This document shows, piece after piece, positions 1 through 8,065 of a DNA stretch of 64,000 bases. A program made the translations under genes and the position numbers. Each line of letters opens with the position of its first letter. Position 1 is the first letter of the stretch. Origin of the DNA: a bacterium (lineage in GTDB: Bacteria > Methylomirabilota > Methylomirabilia > Methylomirabilales > 2-02-FULL-66-22); contig JAKPQH010000069.1 of assembly GCA_029580855.1 (NCBI GenBank), forward strand, positions 1-64,000, written 5' to 3'. The notes below the pieces were generated by a model. It did not search any database, was not told where the DNA came from, and saw only the letters and a list, made by a program, of their open reading frames with translations.

Positions 1-1
1 C

Positions 2-787
2 TTCGGTCCGCTGCTGGTGGGACCCACCGGGCGGCTTGCGCTGTGGGCGGGGTTCGCGGAGCTGGCGGGACCGTACGGCGTGGGGTGCGGCGTGCTGGCA
101 CTGGCGGCCGCGCTGATCTTTTCTGGCCTGCGGCCGGACCCGCGCGACATCGGGCGGGAGCTTGCCCTGACCCATCCGGAGTCGGTGCCTGGGCGGGCGA
201 CCCGCCCCCTTGCGGAGATCTTGCGGCAGCCCGGTGTCGTCGTGGCTATGATCAGCGTGGTCTTCGCCCAGCTCGTCATGATGGTTCCCATGTCCATCAC
301 GTCGGTGCACATGAAAACGCACGAACACGCCTTGACCGCCATGTCGTTGGTGATCTCCGCACACACCCTGGGCATGTTCGCCTTCTCGCTGATCTCCGGC
401 CGGCTCACCGACCGGTGGGGCAGAGGCCGCGTGATCATCCTGGGATCGGCAGTGATGATCCTCTCTTGTCTGATGGCCGCGCCGTCCGTCGGTCTGGTGC
501 CGCTTCTGGCCGCGCTGTTTTTGCTCGGCCTGGGCTGGAACTTCGCCTACGTGGCCGGCTCCACGTTGCTCTCCGATCAGCTTTCGCCCGGCGAGCGAGC
601 CAAGACCCAGGGCTGCAACGACCTGCTCCTGAATCTGGCATCCGCCGCCAGCCAGATCGGCAGCGGCCTTATCTACGCCAGCGGCGGCTTCGCGATCATG
701 GGTCTGGCCGCCGCCGCCGCGGCGGTAGTGCCCCTCACCCTGGCGATCTGGTGGCAGATGGCGGGGAGTCTTGAGGCAAAAGCTTAA
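2..787 (+). CDS. MFS transporter, C-terminal part (5' end outside the window)
   Basis: The reading frame is open from the first bases of the window, so this is the end of a longer gene; about 261 residues are visible. It shows six or so hydrophobic segments separated by short polar loops. A motif-A-like loop, SGRLTDRWGRGRV, sits at the position expected between TM8 and TM9 of a 12-TM major facilitator. It would be a proton-driven inner-membrane transporter; the substrate cannot be told from this half. Another start inside the frame (position 17) is only the first ATG in the window and not a credible gene start. No terminator is evident in the 140 bases that follow. Confidence 0.85.
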   Translation, partial: FGPLLVGPTGRLALWAGFAELAGPYGVGCGVLALAAALIFSGLRPDPRDIGRELALTHPESVPGRATRPLAEILRQPGVVVAMISVVFAQLVMMVPMSITSVHMKTHEHALTAMSLVISAHTLGMFAFSLISGRLTDRWGRGRVIILGSAVMILSCLMAAPSVGLVPLLAALFLLGLGWNFAYVAGSTLLSDQLSPGERAKTQGCNDLLLNLASAASQIGSGLIYASGGFAIMGLAAAAAAVVPLTLAIWWQMAGSLEAKA

Positions 788-886
788 GGGTGTGAGTCCG
801 TGATTTGCGCCGGGCCTGTCCACCTGAAACCCACCTGAGACGTGCGCGTGCGGAGTATTTGCCGGCATGTGGTTGGATCGTTCAGC

Positions 887-892
887 TTGACA
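887..892 (+). promoter_or_regulatory. Possible -35 element of the decayed toxin-antitoxin operon
   Basis: TTGACA lies 12 bases before the left arm of the large palindrome at 904-939. No convincing -10 hexamer follows at 16-18 bases, so this is only a suggestion that the palindrome overlaps the promoter, as in self-repressed toxin-antitoxin operons. Confidence 0.25.
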
Positions 893-903
893 TCCGTATC
901 ATT

Positions 904-939
904 GATGATCCATTTCATGGACCCATGAAATGGATCATC
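904..939. promoter_or_regulatory. Perfect 17-bp inverted repeat, probable toxin-antitoxin operator
   Basis: Arms 904-920 and 923-939 are exact reverse complements with a 2-base centre (AC); each arm begins or ends with GATGATCC/GGATCATC. The right arm contains the likely toxin start codon (ATG at 925, or 930 in another frame). Antitoxins with a helix-turn-helix normally bind such palindromes over their own promoter, and the downstream antitoxin has that fold, so self-repression is the natural reading. The arms could also form an RNA hairpin that hides the start codon. Confidence 0.6.
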
Positions 940-1258
940 CGACAGTCCATCACCCGGGCGGGCGCCGGCCGTTTGGTGAGTGGCTTGATCGCCTTCCGCT
1001 GCAGGCGCAGGCGCGGGTTGCCGCGCGTATCGCCCGGTTCGAGAGTGGGAACCCCGGAGATCGAAGGGCATTGGGGGTGGGGTCTGAGAGGCTCGGCTGG
1101 CTTTCGGGCCTGGATACCGCGTCTATTTTGGCCAACATGGACAGACGATCATTCTGTTGCTCCTTGGTGGAAGCAAAGGCTCGCAACAGGATGACATTCG
1201 GCGGGCCCAGGGTTATTGGACTCGATACTTGGGGGACAGGCATGGCACGACGCAGTGA
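925..1258 (+). pseudogene. Frameshifted HigB/RelE-type (Gp49-like) toxin
   Basis: No single frame encodes the whole toxin. Its signature pieces are spread over three frames in the right order: WIIRQS from ATG 925, then PFGEWLDRLPLQAQARVAARI and NPGDRRALG in the frame of ATG 930, then FGPGYRVYFG, LLLLGGSKGSQQDDIRRA to a TGA at 1256-1258. These match the usual order of Gp49-like HigB toxins (RNA interferases of about 100 residues): a WLD..L..R.A helix, GNPGD, GPGYRVY, then GG.K..Q..DI..A. The second shift, near 1075-1095, corresponds to one missing base. The toxin is therefore probably dead. Sequencing error or recoding cannot be excluded from one sequence. Confidence 0.65.
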
Positions 1259-1553
1259 AGACTGGAACATCGATCTTGCGAAGCGGCTCGGCAACCGCGC
1301 GTTTGCCCGCGCCTTCCTTTTGGCCGCAATCGACGAGGGCCTCACCGTGCAGCAGGCCCTCGCCAAGGTCATCCGGGCCATCGGGATTACCGAGTTCGCC
1401 GCCCAGGTGGGGATGCCGCGGCCAAACGTGCAGCGCGCCATTCACTCACGACACAACCCAACCCAAAAAACGCTGAATCGTCTCTTGGCGCCCTTCCGCC
1501 TCCAACTCAGTCTGGCCCTCATCGCGGCTTCGCGCCGCTCGCGCGCGGCATGA
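1242..1553 (+). CDS. HigA-like addiction-module antitoxin (helix-turn-helix), probably orphaned
   Basis: 103 residues from ATG 1242, overlapping the end of the toxin remnant by 17 bases, the usual toxin-antitoxin coupling. The centre (FARAFLLAAIDEG, QQALAKVIRAIGITEFAAQVGM, RPNVQRAIHS, NPTQKTLNRLLAPFRLQL) follows the family of 'probable addiction module antidote' proteins: a short helix pair, then an HTH in which PNVQRAI is the recognition helix. It should bind DNA, most likely the palindrome at 904-939, and in an intact system neutralise the toxin. The frame is undamaged while the toxin is broken, as often seen when an antitoxin is kept after its toxin decays. Confidence 0.7.
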   Translation: MARRSEDWNIDLAKRLGNRAFARAFLLAAIDEGLTVQQALAKVIRAIGITEFAAQVGMPRPNVQRAIHSRHNPTQKTLNRLLAPFRLQLSLALIAASRRSRAA

Positions 1554-2126
1554 GGGAGATCGAGACCGACCGTCAATTGGAGATTCCGTGGCCGTTTCGC
1601 CATCAATTGGGCCCGCGAGGCTCTCGGTGCCGATCGGGCGGAAGGGTAACCAGGACTATGTGGTCGGTAGCCGCTGCTTCGTAAGGGCCTCTGACCGCTC
1701 GCCCAGACACTCCACGCCAGGTCCCCGGCAACGCCACAGAAGCGGTCATGTGCCATTGGAGATTCGAGTACTTGTCTGCGAAAAGGTGTCCGGTACCTTT
1801 TTTGCGTATCGAAAGACCGTGCGGGCCATCGACGCCTGCCTCCGCCTCACCCAGCCCAAGTAGAGACTTTTGCCCGATTGGAGGTCCGCTCCCCCGGGAG
1901 GCACCATCATGGCGACATGGTTCCATTCGGGTGAAAGCGCCGGCGTCTTCTCCCGCCATTGCCAAAAATCGCCCCGCATGACGAGTCGTTTTGGGGCGGC
2001 CGTGGTCCAGACACGATGCCGACGCGTTGCATTCCGGGCTCAATCACGGGGGCTCCCGTCGCGGGGTCGTCTGTGCTATATACTACGGTCGTCTGTCTGG
2101 ATCGACGACACGGAGGCGGGGACGGC
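1554..2126. other. Non-coding stretch with a REP-like hairpin
   Basis: No credible gene in either strand: open frames here lack start signals and family motifs. It contains ATTGGAGATTC twice (near 1577 and 1755) and the hairpin listed at 1781-1801. The transglycosylase Shine-Dalgarno sequence closes the stretch. Confidence 0.5.
1781..1801. repeat. REP-like hairpin (AAAAGGT / ACCTTTT)
   Basis: AAAAGGT, a 7-base loop GTCCGGT, then ACCTTTT form a short perfect stem followed by more T. Hairpins built on AAAAGGTGTCCG...ACCTTTTT are a known style of dispersed palindrome associated with REP-associated (Y1) transposases. A single copy was seen here, so identity is tentative; it could also act as a weak terminator for the antitoxin. 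Confidence 0.4.
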
Positions 2127-3020
2127 ATGCGGAAGCGGAGGTCGAATGCTCCGGCGCGCAGGGCTGCGGTTGCGAAGTCGCGGTCGCGTACTGTGCGGCG
2201 TCCGGTTCGGCGGACGCGCGGACGCGCGCGACGGGTCTCTGCGGTGCGGCGGCTCGCGCGCGCAACGCGCCGGATGCTGCGCGGGGTGTGGCGCCTGCCT
2301 GTGCCCTTCCGCGTCCTCGCGGGCCTGATCCTGCTTCTGACGGCATGGGCGGGGATCAATCTGGCGTACCAGGTGCTTCGCAAGCCGACCGAGCTGTTCT
2401 TCCCGGTCAGCGGTGTGCTTGCCAAGCAGCCGCCCGAGACGTGGCGGACCTACGCCCCGCTCTTCGCCGAGCATTCCACGGCCGTCATCACGCCGGAGCT
2501 GCTGGCCGCGCTGGCCCAGGTCGAGAGCAGCGGCAACCCCGTGGCACGGACCTACTGGCGGTGGCGGCTGACGCAGAATCCGCTGGAGGTGTACCAGCCG
2601 GCATCAAGCGCCGTCGGCATGTACCAGATCACCGACGCGACGTTCCGGGAGGCGAAGCGGTATTGCATCCACGACCACGTGGTGGTCGAGGACGGCCGCT
2701 GGGACGATCTGCACTCCTGCTGGTTCAACAGCCTGTACACGCGCGTTCTGCCCAGCCATGCCGTGGAACTGACCGCGGCCATGCTGGACCGCGCCGTCGT
2801 GCGGACGTTGGCCGGCCAGGGCCTCGCGACGGCCACACCACAACAGCAGCAGGACCTCGCCGCGGTGATCCATCTGTGCGGTGGGGGCGCAGGCGCCGTG
2901 TTTGCGCGGCGGGGATTCCGGGTGACCGCCGGCCAGCAGTGTGGCGATCACGATGTTCGCGCGTATCTCGCGCGTGTCAACGCGCTGAAACGGCAGTTCG
3001 CGCGGCTCGCCGCCGGGTAG
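2127..3020 (+). CDS. Membrane-anchored lytic transglycosylase (SLT domain)
   Basis: 297 residues from ATG 2127, chosen because GGAGGCGGGG lies just upstream; the frame stays open to 1959 but that stretch is not protein-like. Residues 1-60 are extremely Arg-rich and cytoplasmic, residues 63-83 form one membrane anchor, and the rest should be periplasmic. The SLT-type core has the catalytic glutamate E133 in LAQVESSGNP, followed by SSAVGMYQITDATF, matching the E-S-x-x-N-P and G-L-M-Q-type motifs of family-1 transglycosylases that cleave the glycan strands of peptidoglycan. Several Cys in the C-terminal half (CIHDH, SCWF, HLCGG, QQCGD) could form disulfides. The long basic tail is unusual and may bind nucleic acid or acidic lipids. 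Possibly a specialised cell-wall remodelling enzyme. Confidence 0.75.
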   Translation: MRKRRSNAPARRAAVAKSRSRTVRRPVRRTRGRARRVSAVRRLARATRRMLRGVWRLPVPFRVLAGLILLLTAWAGINLAYQVLRKPTELFFPVSGVLAKQPPETWRTYAPLFAEHSTAVITPELLAALAQVESSGNPVARTYWRWRLTQNPLEVYQPASSAVGMYQITDATFREAKRYCIHDHVVVEDGRWDDLHSCWFNSLYTRVLPSHAVELTAAMLDRAVVRTLAGQGLATATPQQQQDLAAVIHLCGGGAGAVFARRGFRVTAGQQCGDHDVRAYLARVNALKRQFARLAAG

Positions 3021-3144
3021 TGTGCGCCACTCCGGGACCGGCGGAGCCGCCGGTGTAGGCGCCGGAACAGACAGATGCGCCTCTCGGACAGCCCGCAAGG
3101 GCGCCGAGAGGAATTGGGCTCTACGTCACTGCAGCGGAGGAGCC

Positions 3145-3603
3145 ATGCGCATACTCGGTGTGGTGCTCGTTGCGAGCATGCTGTTGGCCTGCGCCGGGAA
3201 GGCTGCGGACCCGAGCCTGGACGCCGAGGCCAAGTTGTTTCGGGCGCAGTCGGACAAGGCGTGCGTGTATGTCCTGCCGTCGTCTCGAGTCTCGGCGGTC
3301 ACGATTTTCATGGACGGACGACGGCTTGGAACGTTAGAAGCGGGAGATTACTTTCGCCTGGACGTCGCTCCGGGTCCGCATTTGCTGTACGTGACGCGCC
3401 CTGGCCCGTTGCCGACCTTCGCCCGCGAGAAGCGGGATGACCTGAAGGTCGAGATGGAGGCAGGCCGCTGCTATTTTCTCCGGACCGCCTGGAGAGGCGT
3501 TGACGAAGTGTTGCACGAGTTCCGCCTCTTCTTGGAGAGAATACCCGAACACGAGGGGCAACAAGCCGTCAACGTGCGCTGGCTTGTGCCGGCGGCACAA
3601 TAA
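3145..3603 (+). CDS. DUF2846-like lipoprotein
   Basis: 152 residues from ATG 3145 behind a clear GGAGG. The N-terminus has a hydrophobic stretch ending in LLAC, a lipobox with Cys16, so a lipidated envelope protein is expected. The rest is a beta-rich domain (VYVLPSSRVSAVTIFMDGRRLGTLEAGDYFRLDVAPGPHLLYV) resembling DUF2846, whose members present a PEGA-like fold: a small-molecule-free beta sandwich exposed at the cell surface or periplasm. Function unknown. It follows the transglycosylase by 125 bases and could share its transcript. Confidence 0.6.
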   Translation: MRILGVVLVASMLLACAGKAADPSLDAEAKLFRAQSDKACVYVLPSSRVSAVTIFMDGRRLGTLEAGDYFRLDVAPGPHLLYVTRPGPLPTFAREKRDDLKVEMEAGRCYFLRTAWRGVDEVLHEFRLFLERIPEHEGQQAVNVRWLVPAAQ

Positions 3604-3864
3604 GCCTGTCGCGAGGCACGGCGCAGCCGAAGCCAGAGACACAGAAGAGTTTTCCCCGCCGAGACGGCACCCGTTGTGCGCCCGCGACGCTGTGCGCGAT
3701 GTGGGTGGACAACGTGGCGAATAGACCGCGCGCGTTCCCATGCGATGGGGATGCCGGCTTTGCATCGATCAAGCGCGACCGGCGCGCTGCGGACGCATGG
3801 GGCGTGAAGTGGCGGTGTTTCAGAGGCCACGGTGCCGGGAGGCGCGCGCTCCAAGGAGAAACAC

Positions 3865-5058
3865 GTGACGCTGTTTTGCCGGATGCTGGCGTGGTCTCTG
3901 GGGATGGGCGTGTGTCTGACAGCCGGGTGTGCCGCCGTCGCTCACCATGCCGGCTCAACTCCAGGGGAGCCCATGGCCCTCTTGGAGCGCCGGAGCGACT
4001 TCGACACGGGCAAGAACCCTTGGGCTTTCGCGGTGGCCGATCTGAATCGCGACGGCGCCCTCGATCTCGTGGTGGTGAATCACGCCGCAAACAGCGGTTC
4101 CGTCCTGCTGGGGAACGGCGACGGGACGTTGGGCATGAAAAGCGATTTCGCCACCGGCCGCGGACCTGTCGCCCTCGCGCTCGCCGATCTCGACGGCGAC
4201 GGCATACTCGATCTTGCGGTGGCCAACATCGAAAACACGATCTCCATCCTGCTGGGGAACGGGGACGGGACGTTCGACAGGAGGGCCGACCTCCCGACGC
4301 AGGACGAGCCGTGGGCTCTGTCTCTCGCCGATCTCGACGGCGACGCCGTGCCCGATCTGGTGGTGGCGAACGACCGCGCTGGAACCGTCTCCGTCCTGCT
4401 GGGTAAAGGCGATGGAACCTTCAGCCGCTGGAAGGATTTCCTTGCCGGCGAGACTCCCCGCGGCCTCGCCGTCGGCGACCTCAACGGCGATGGCGTGCTC
4501 GACCTCGCCGTGGCGAATGTCGGCGCCGCAACCGTCTCTGTTCTTCTTGGGCGCGGCGCCGGCACCTTTGGCCTGCCAAGCGAAGTCGAAACTGGTCGGA
4601 TGCCCGTAGCCCTGGCGCTTGCCGATGTGAATCACGACGGCATTCTGGATCTGATGACGTCGAACATCGGCACAAACACTGTCTCGGTCCTCCGCGGAAC
4701 GGGGGATGGACGCTTCGGTGGGAGAAATGATTGCCCAACGGGTGCCGGCCCCCGCGCGCTGGCCGTTGCCGACCTTGACGGCGACGGTCAGCTCGACCTG
4801 GTCGTGGCGAACACCGGGGCAAGCACGATCTCTGTTCTGCTGGGAAATGGAGATGGGACGTTCCGGCCGAAGACCGATTTCGTCACCGGAGCCGGCCCAC
4901 GGGCGGTCGCGGTCGCTGACCTCAACGGCGATAGCAGGGTAGACGTGATTGTGGGGAACTGGCAGGCCCACAGCCTGTCCATCTTCCTCAATGCGGCACC
5001 GGCGCGCGCCGATGCCATGACCGGCGGGGAAGAGGCGTCGCTGGCCCCCCGACCGTAA
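3865..5058 (+). CDS. Secreted FG-GAP/VCBS repeat protein (beta-propeller)
   Basis: 397 residues from GTG 3865, chosen because AAGGAG ends six bases before it. The first 23 residues look like a signal peptide ending in LTAGC, a slightly unusual lipobox, so the protein may be lipidated. The rest is seven tandem repeats of about 48 residues, each with the calcium-binding loop ADLDGDG-x-x-DL and a conserved SVLLGNGDGTF strand, as in FG-GAP/VCBS integrin-type propellers. Seven repeats should close into a seven-bladed beta propeller outside the cell. No catalytic domain is attached, so a binding or scaffold role is likely. One blade carries GRGAGTF instead of GNGDGTF and another has DVNHDG, so not all calcium sites are equal. 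Confidence 0.85.
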   Translation: MTLFCRMLAWSLGMGVCLTAGCAAVAHHAGSTPGEPMALLERRSDFDTGKNPWAFAVADLNRDGALDLVVVNHAANSGSVLLGNGDGTLGMKSDFATGRGPVALALADLDGDGILDLAVANIENTISILLGNGDGTFDRRADLPTQDEPWALSLADLDGDAVPDLVVANDRAGTVSVLLGKGDGTFSRWKDFLAGETPRGLAVGDLNGDGVLDLAVANVGAATVSVLLGRGAGTFGLPSEVETGRMPVALALADVNHDGILDLMTSNIGTNTVSVLRGTGDGRFGGRNDCPTGAGPRALAVADLDGDGQLDLVVANTGASTISVLLGNGDGTFRPKTDFVTGAGPRAVAVADLNGDSRVDVIVGNWQAHSLSIFLNAAPARADAMTGGEEASLAPRP

Positions 5059-5475
5059 CAATCGACCGGAGTCGCGTCTCCCGCACCGCGTCCGCCGGCG
5101 CAAACGCGGCGCGCGCCGCACGAACCCGGCGACGCGCACCCGAAGATGGATACGCGACTTGGTGGGGCCGAGCCGGAGAAGGCGGCAACCGGAAAACCGC
5201 TTGACGTCAAGAAACAACAGGCGCTCGACGAGCCGGCCGTGACCCGCGGCCGCGCAACGGCCAAGGTCTGCGGCGCGAAGCCGGCCCACGCGTCGTTTTT
5301 GGCCAACAGGGAACTGACATCCAGGGTCTAGATTTCCGTCCGGCCGCCGGGGACGAACCCCATCCGCCAGCGCCATCATCCAGACCCCCCCTGACCGAAC
5401 ACAGAAGCACAGGACCGCCAAACCTCGGTTCCGGCCGCGCTCTCAGCCCGGGAGGGAAACCGGGGGAGCGGGATC
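5059..5475. other. Intergenic stretch between convergent genes
   Basis: About 420 GC-rich bases between the FG-GAP gene (plus) and the FGGY kinase (minus). No frame has a ribosome site or a recognisable motif, and no clear terminator hairpin with a T-run was seen. Confidence 0.4.
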
Positions 5476-6960
5476 CTAGGTGCCGTGCAGCCGGGGGTAG
5501 AGGGGGTGGAGCGCGGCGTACACGTCGTCGAAGAGCGTCCGGCGATTCCGGTAGATGCGCGCGGCCTCGGTGTTCGGCGTGAACGTCTCGACCGGTGGGT
5601 TCCAGGCGCGGGCGGTCGCCTCCGGGTCGGCGACAAGGCCGACGGCGGCTGCCGCCAGGATGGCGGCGCCAAGCGAGGCGGCCTCGGTGTAGCGCGGCCG
5701 GTAGACGGGGACATCCAGGATGTCGGACTTGATCTGTGCCCACAGATCGGACTTGGCGCCGCCGCCGATCACCGCCAGCTCGCCGGGCGCCATTCCCATC
5801 TCCCGTAGACCGTCGAGACAGGTGGCGACCTCGTAGCCGACCCCCTCCATCAGCGCGCGGGCGATGTCGCCGCGGGTGTGCCCCAGGCTGAGGCCGAGGA
5901 GCAGGCCGCGGGCGTCGGGATTCCAGCGCGTGGATCGGGCGCCCATGAGAAACGGCTGCATGATGAGATTCCGGGCCCCCGGAGGACTCGCGGCGGCCTC
6001 GCGCTCGAGCGCGGCCATGTCGTCCTGGGAGAGCCCGATCAGCTCGCGAAGCCAGCGCATAGCGGATGCCGTGGTCGTGACGCCCAGCTCGAATAGGTAG
6101 CGGCCGGGGACGGCGTGGATGCCGCAAGGGACGCGGCCCAGGCTCTCGGGCAGTCGATCGGTCACCATGGAGATCTGGGTGGCGGTTCCGGTGGAATCCG
6201 ACGCGCGGTTTCCGGAGAGACCCGCGCCCACCCCCTCGCAGGCACGGTCGCCGGCGCCGAGCGCCACGGGCACGCCGGCGGGGATCCCGAGCGCCGCGGC
6301 CGCGTCCGCGGCGACACGATACGGTGCCTCCGTGGACCGATACACGGGCGGAAACTGATCGAGCCGCACGCCGACGCGCGCGAACATCTCCGGCCACCAG
6401 TGCGCCTTCCGCAGGTCGATCATCATGGTGCGCGAGGCCAGCGTGTGATCGGTGGCGGGCTCGCCGGTCAGCCGGTAATACAGGAAGTCACGAGGCTGGA
6501 GAAAGACAGCCGCGCGGGCCAGCAGGTCCGGCTCGTTCTCGTGGAGCCACAGGAGCTTGCACGCCGTGTAGTTGGGATCCGGCGCGACACCGGTATGATG
6601 GTGCAGGAACGACTCGCCGAACTCCTCGCCGAGGCGTCCGGATTGCGGCCGGCAGCGTCGGTCCATCCAGATGATGCAGCGCGAGAGCGGCTTCCCGTCG
6701 CGGCCGATGGGGACGACGCCCTCGCGCTGAGAGGAGAGGCCGACGGCGGCGATGCGCCGGGGGTCCTGACCGGCCAGACATCGCCTGCCGGCGTGGACGG
6801 CGGCGTTCCACCAGTCGTCGGCATCCTGCTCGGCCCAATCCGGCTTCGGGTGGTGAATGGGATACCCGCGGTCCGCGGAGGCGATGAGGGTTCCCGCGCC
6901 ATCCCACAGACACACCTTGCAGCCGGTGGTCCCGAGGTCGAAGGTGAGGAGGGTTTCCAT
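5476..6960 (-). CDS. FGGY-family carbohydrate kinase (xylulokinase-like)
   Basis: 494 residues from the ATG at 6960, which begins METLLTFDLGTTGCK, the phosphate-1 loop of the FGGY/actin-fold kinases. The second signature lies in the C-terminal half (GGGAKSDLWAQIKSDILDVPV, then EAASLGAAILAAA), and the catalytic aspartate is in GAGDRACEGVGAGL. It should phosphorylate a pentulose or related ketose using ATP in the cytoplasm. It is the last gene of a minus-strand operon with a zinc polyol-type dehydrogenase, PfkB kinase, SDR and binding protein, so it probably acts after polyol oxidation to a keto sugar. Exact sugar unknown. The spacer upstream carries inverted 7-mer arrays. Confidence 0.9.
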   Translation of the reverse strand: METLLTFDLGTTGCKVCLWDGAGTLIASADRGYPIHHPKPDWAEQDADDWWNAAVHAGRRCLAGQDPRRIAAVGLSSQREGVVPIGRDGKPLSRCIIWMDRRCRPQSGRLGEEFGESFLHHHTGVAPDPNYTACKLLWLHENEPDLLARAAVFLQPRDFLYYRLTGEPATDHTLASRTMMIDLRKAHWWPEMFARVGVRLDQFPPVYRSTEAPYRVAADAAAALGIPAGVPVALGAGDRACEGVGAGLSGNRASDSTGTATQISMVTDRLPESLGRVPCGIHAVPGRYLFELGVTTTASAMRWLRELIGLSQDDMAALEREAAASPPGARNLIMQPFLMGARSTRWNPDARGLLLGLSLGHTRGDIARALMEGVGYEVATCLDGLREMGMAPGELAVIGGGAKSDLWAQIKSDILDVPVYRPRYTEAASLGAAILAAAAVGLVADPEATARAWNPPVETFTPNTEAARIYRNRRTLFDDVYAALHPLYPRLHGT

Positions 6961-6962
6961 AT

Positions 6963-7061
6963 AGTGCCAAGTGTCGGGTGGCGCGTACCGAGTGCCGAGT
7001 ATCGAATGCCGAGGCGAAGTGACCGGCGGCTCCTCGGCACTCGGCACTACGCGCTCGGCGC
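6963..7061. repeat. Inverted arrays of 7-bp units (TGCCGAG versus CTCGGCA)
   Basis: Between the dehydrogenase stop and the FGGY kinase start, 6986-7013 holds four 7-mers (TACCGAG, TGCCGAG, TATCGAA, TGCCGAG), preceded by two looser ones at 6963-6976. Then 7034-7061 holds four in the opposite orientation (TCGGCAC twice, TACGCGC, TCGGCGC). The two halves can pair into a long imperfect hairpin. The period is seven, not three, and no coding frame is served. Confidence 0.7.
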
Positions 7062-7066
7062 TTCCG

Positions 7067-8065
7067 TCATGGTTTCACCATGATCTTCAGCCCCTTGCCG
7101 TCACGCAGGGCGTGGATCGCCTCTTTGGTCTTGGCCAGAGGGTACTCGACGCCCAGGAGCGGCTGCAGGGTGAGGTGGGGCAGCCAACGGACCGCCCGGT
7201 GGAACATGTAGGGCCGAAGGAACGCGGCCTTGATCTGGATCTCTTTGTCGAAGAGCTGGAACGGTTTCACCTTGGCGACGGCATCGGGGTCGGCCACGCC
7301 CATGACAAAGACGGTTCCGCCCTTCTGCACCAGCTCGATGCCTTGTTCCAACAGGGCGGGGTGGCCGAGACAGTCGAACACGATCTCGGGTCCGAGGCCG
7401 TCGGTATGCTCCTTCACGAAGGCCGCCAGGTCCTGTCCCTTGGGGTCGACGGGGATGCCGCCCACGGCCTTCACGACCTCCCGGCGATGTTCGCGGGGTT
7501 CGGAGACCAGGACTTTGCTGGCGCCGCTGTGGAGGAGCAGTTGGGTCATGATGCAGCCGATGGTTCCGCCCGCCAAGACCAAGGCGACATCGCCGGAGCG
7601 CAGCTTGGCCAGGTCGATGGCGTGCAGCACGCACGCCACCGGCTCGGCCAGGGCTGCGAACTCGAAGGTCAGGCCGTCCGGCAGCTTGTGAACGTTCCGC
7701 TCCGGGTACAGAGCGTAATCGGCGTAGCCGCCCGGATGCGCGAGGCGGTGCAGGCACTGGTGCTCCCGTCCGTCCCGGCAGAAGTAACAGGTGTCGCAGG
7801 CCAGCCCGGTCTCGACGGCCACACGGTCACCGACCTTGAACCTGGTGACCCCTGTCCCGATCGCGCTCACCACCCCGGTGAACTCGTGGCCGATCACCCG
7901 GGGGGGCTTGAACATGGGGAACTTGCCCTCCAGGATGTGCAGGTCGGTCGCGCAGACACCGCACGCGACCACCTTGACCTGGACGTCCCGGGGGTCTTTC
8001 GGCTCCGGGATCGGGATATCGTCGATGTCGAGCTGCTCGATGCCCTTCCAGACCGCTGCCTTCAT
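7067..8065 (-). CDS. Zinc-dependent sugar-alcohol dehydrogenase (MDR family)
   Basis: 332 residues starting MKAAVWKGIEQLDIDDIPIP; the start overlaps the kinase stop as ATGA, and GAAAGGAG lies upstream. The GroES-like domain has the catalytic zinc pattern CGVCATDLHI and IGHEFTG. The structural zinc lobe ACDTCYFCRDGREHQC (C-x2-C-x2-C-x7-C) is complete. The Rossmann domain is marked by GGTIGCIMTQ. It should oxidise a polyol to a ketose with NAD(P), in the sorbitol/threonine dehydrogenase branch. Its place between a PfkB and an FGGY kinase supports polyol catabolism. It is slightly short for the family (340-350). Confidence 0.88.
   Translation of the reverse strand: MKAAVWKGIEQLDIDDIPIPEPKDPRDVQVKVVACGVCATDLHILEGKFPMFKPPRVIGHEFTGVVSAIGTGVTRFKVGDRVAVETGLACDTCYFCRDGREHQCLHRLAHPGGYADYALYPERNVHKLPDGLTFEFAALAEPVACVLHAIDLAKLRSGDVALVLAGGTIGCIMTQLLLHSGASKVLVSEPREHRREVVKAVGGIPVDPKGQDLAAFVKEHTDGLGPEIVFDCLGHPALLEQGIELVQKGGTVFVMGVADPDAVAKVKPFQLFDKEIQIKAAFLRPYMFHRAVRWLPHLTLQPLLGVEYPLAKTKEAIHALRDGKGLKIMVKP

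Noticed and set aside
5059..5475. A small gene between the FG-GAP protein and the FGGY kinase
   Set aside because: Frames on both strands lack ribosome sites and family motifs.
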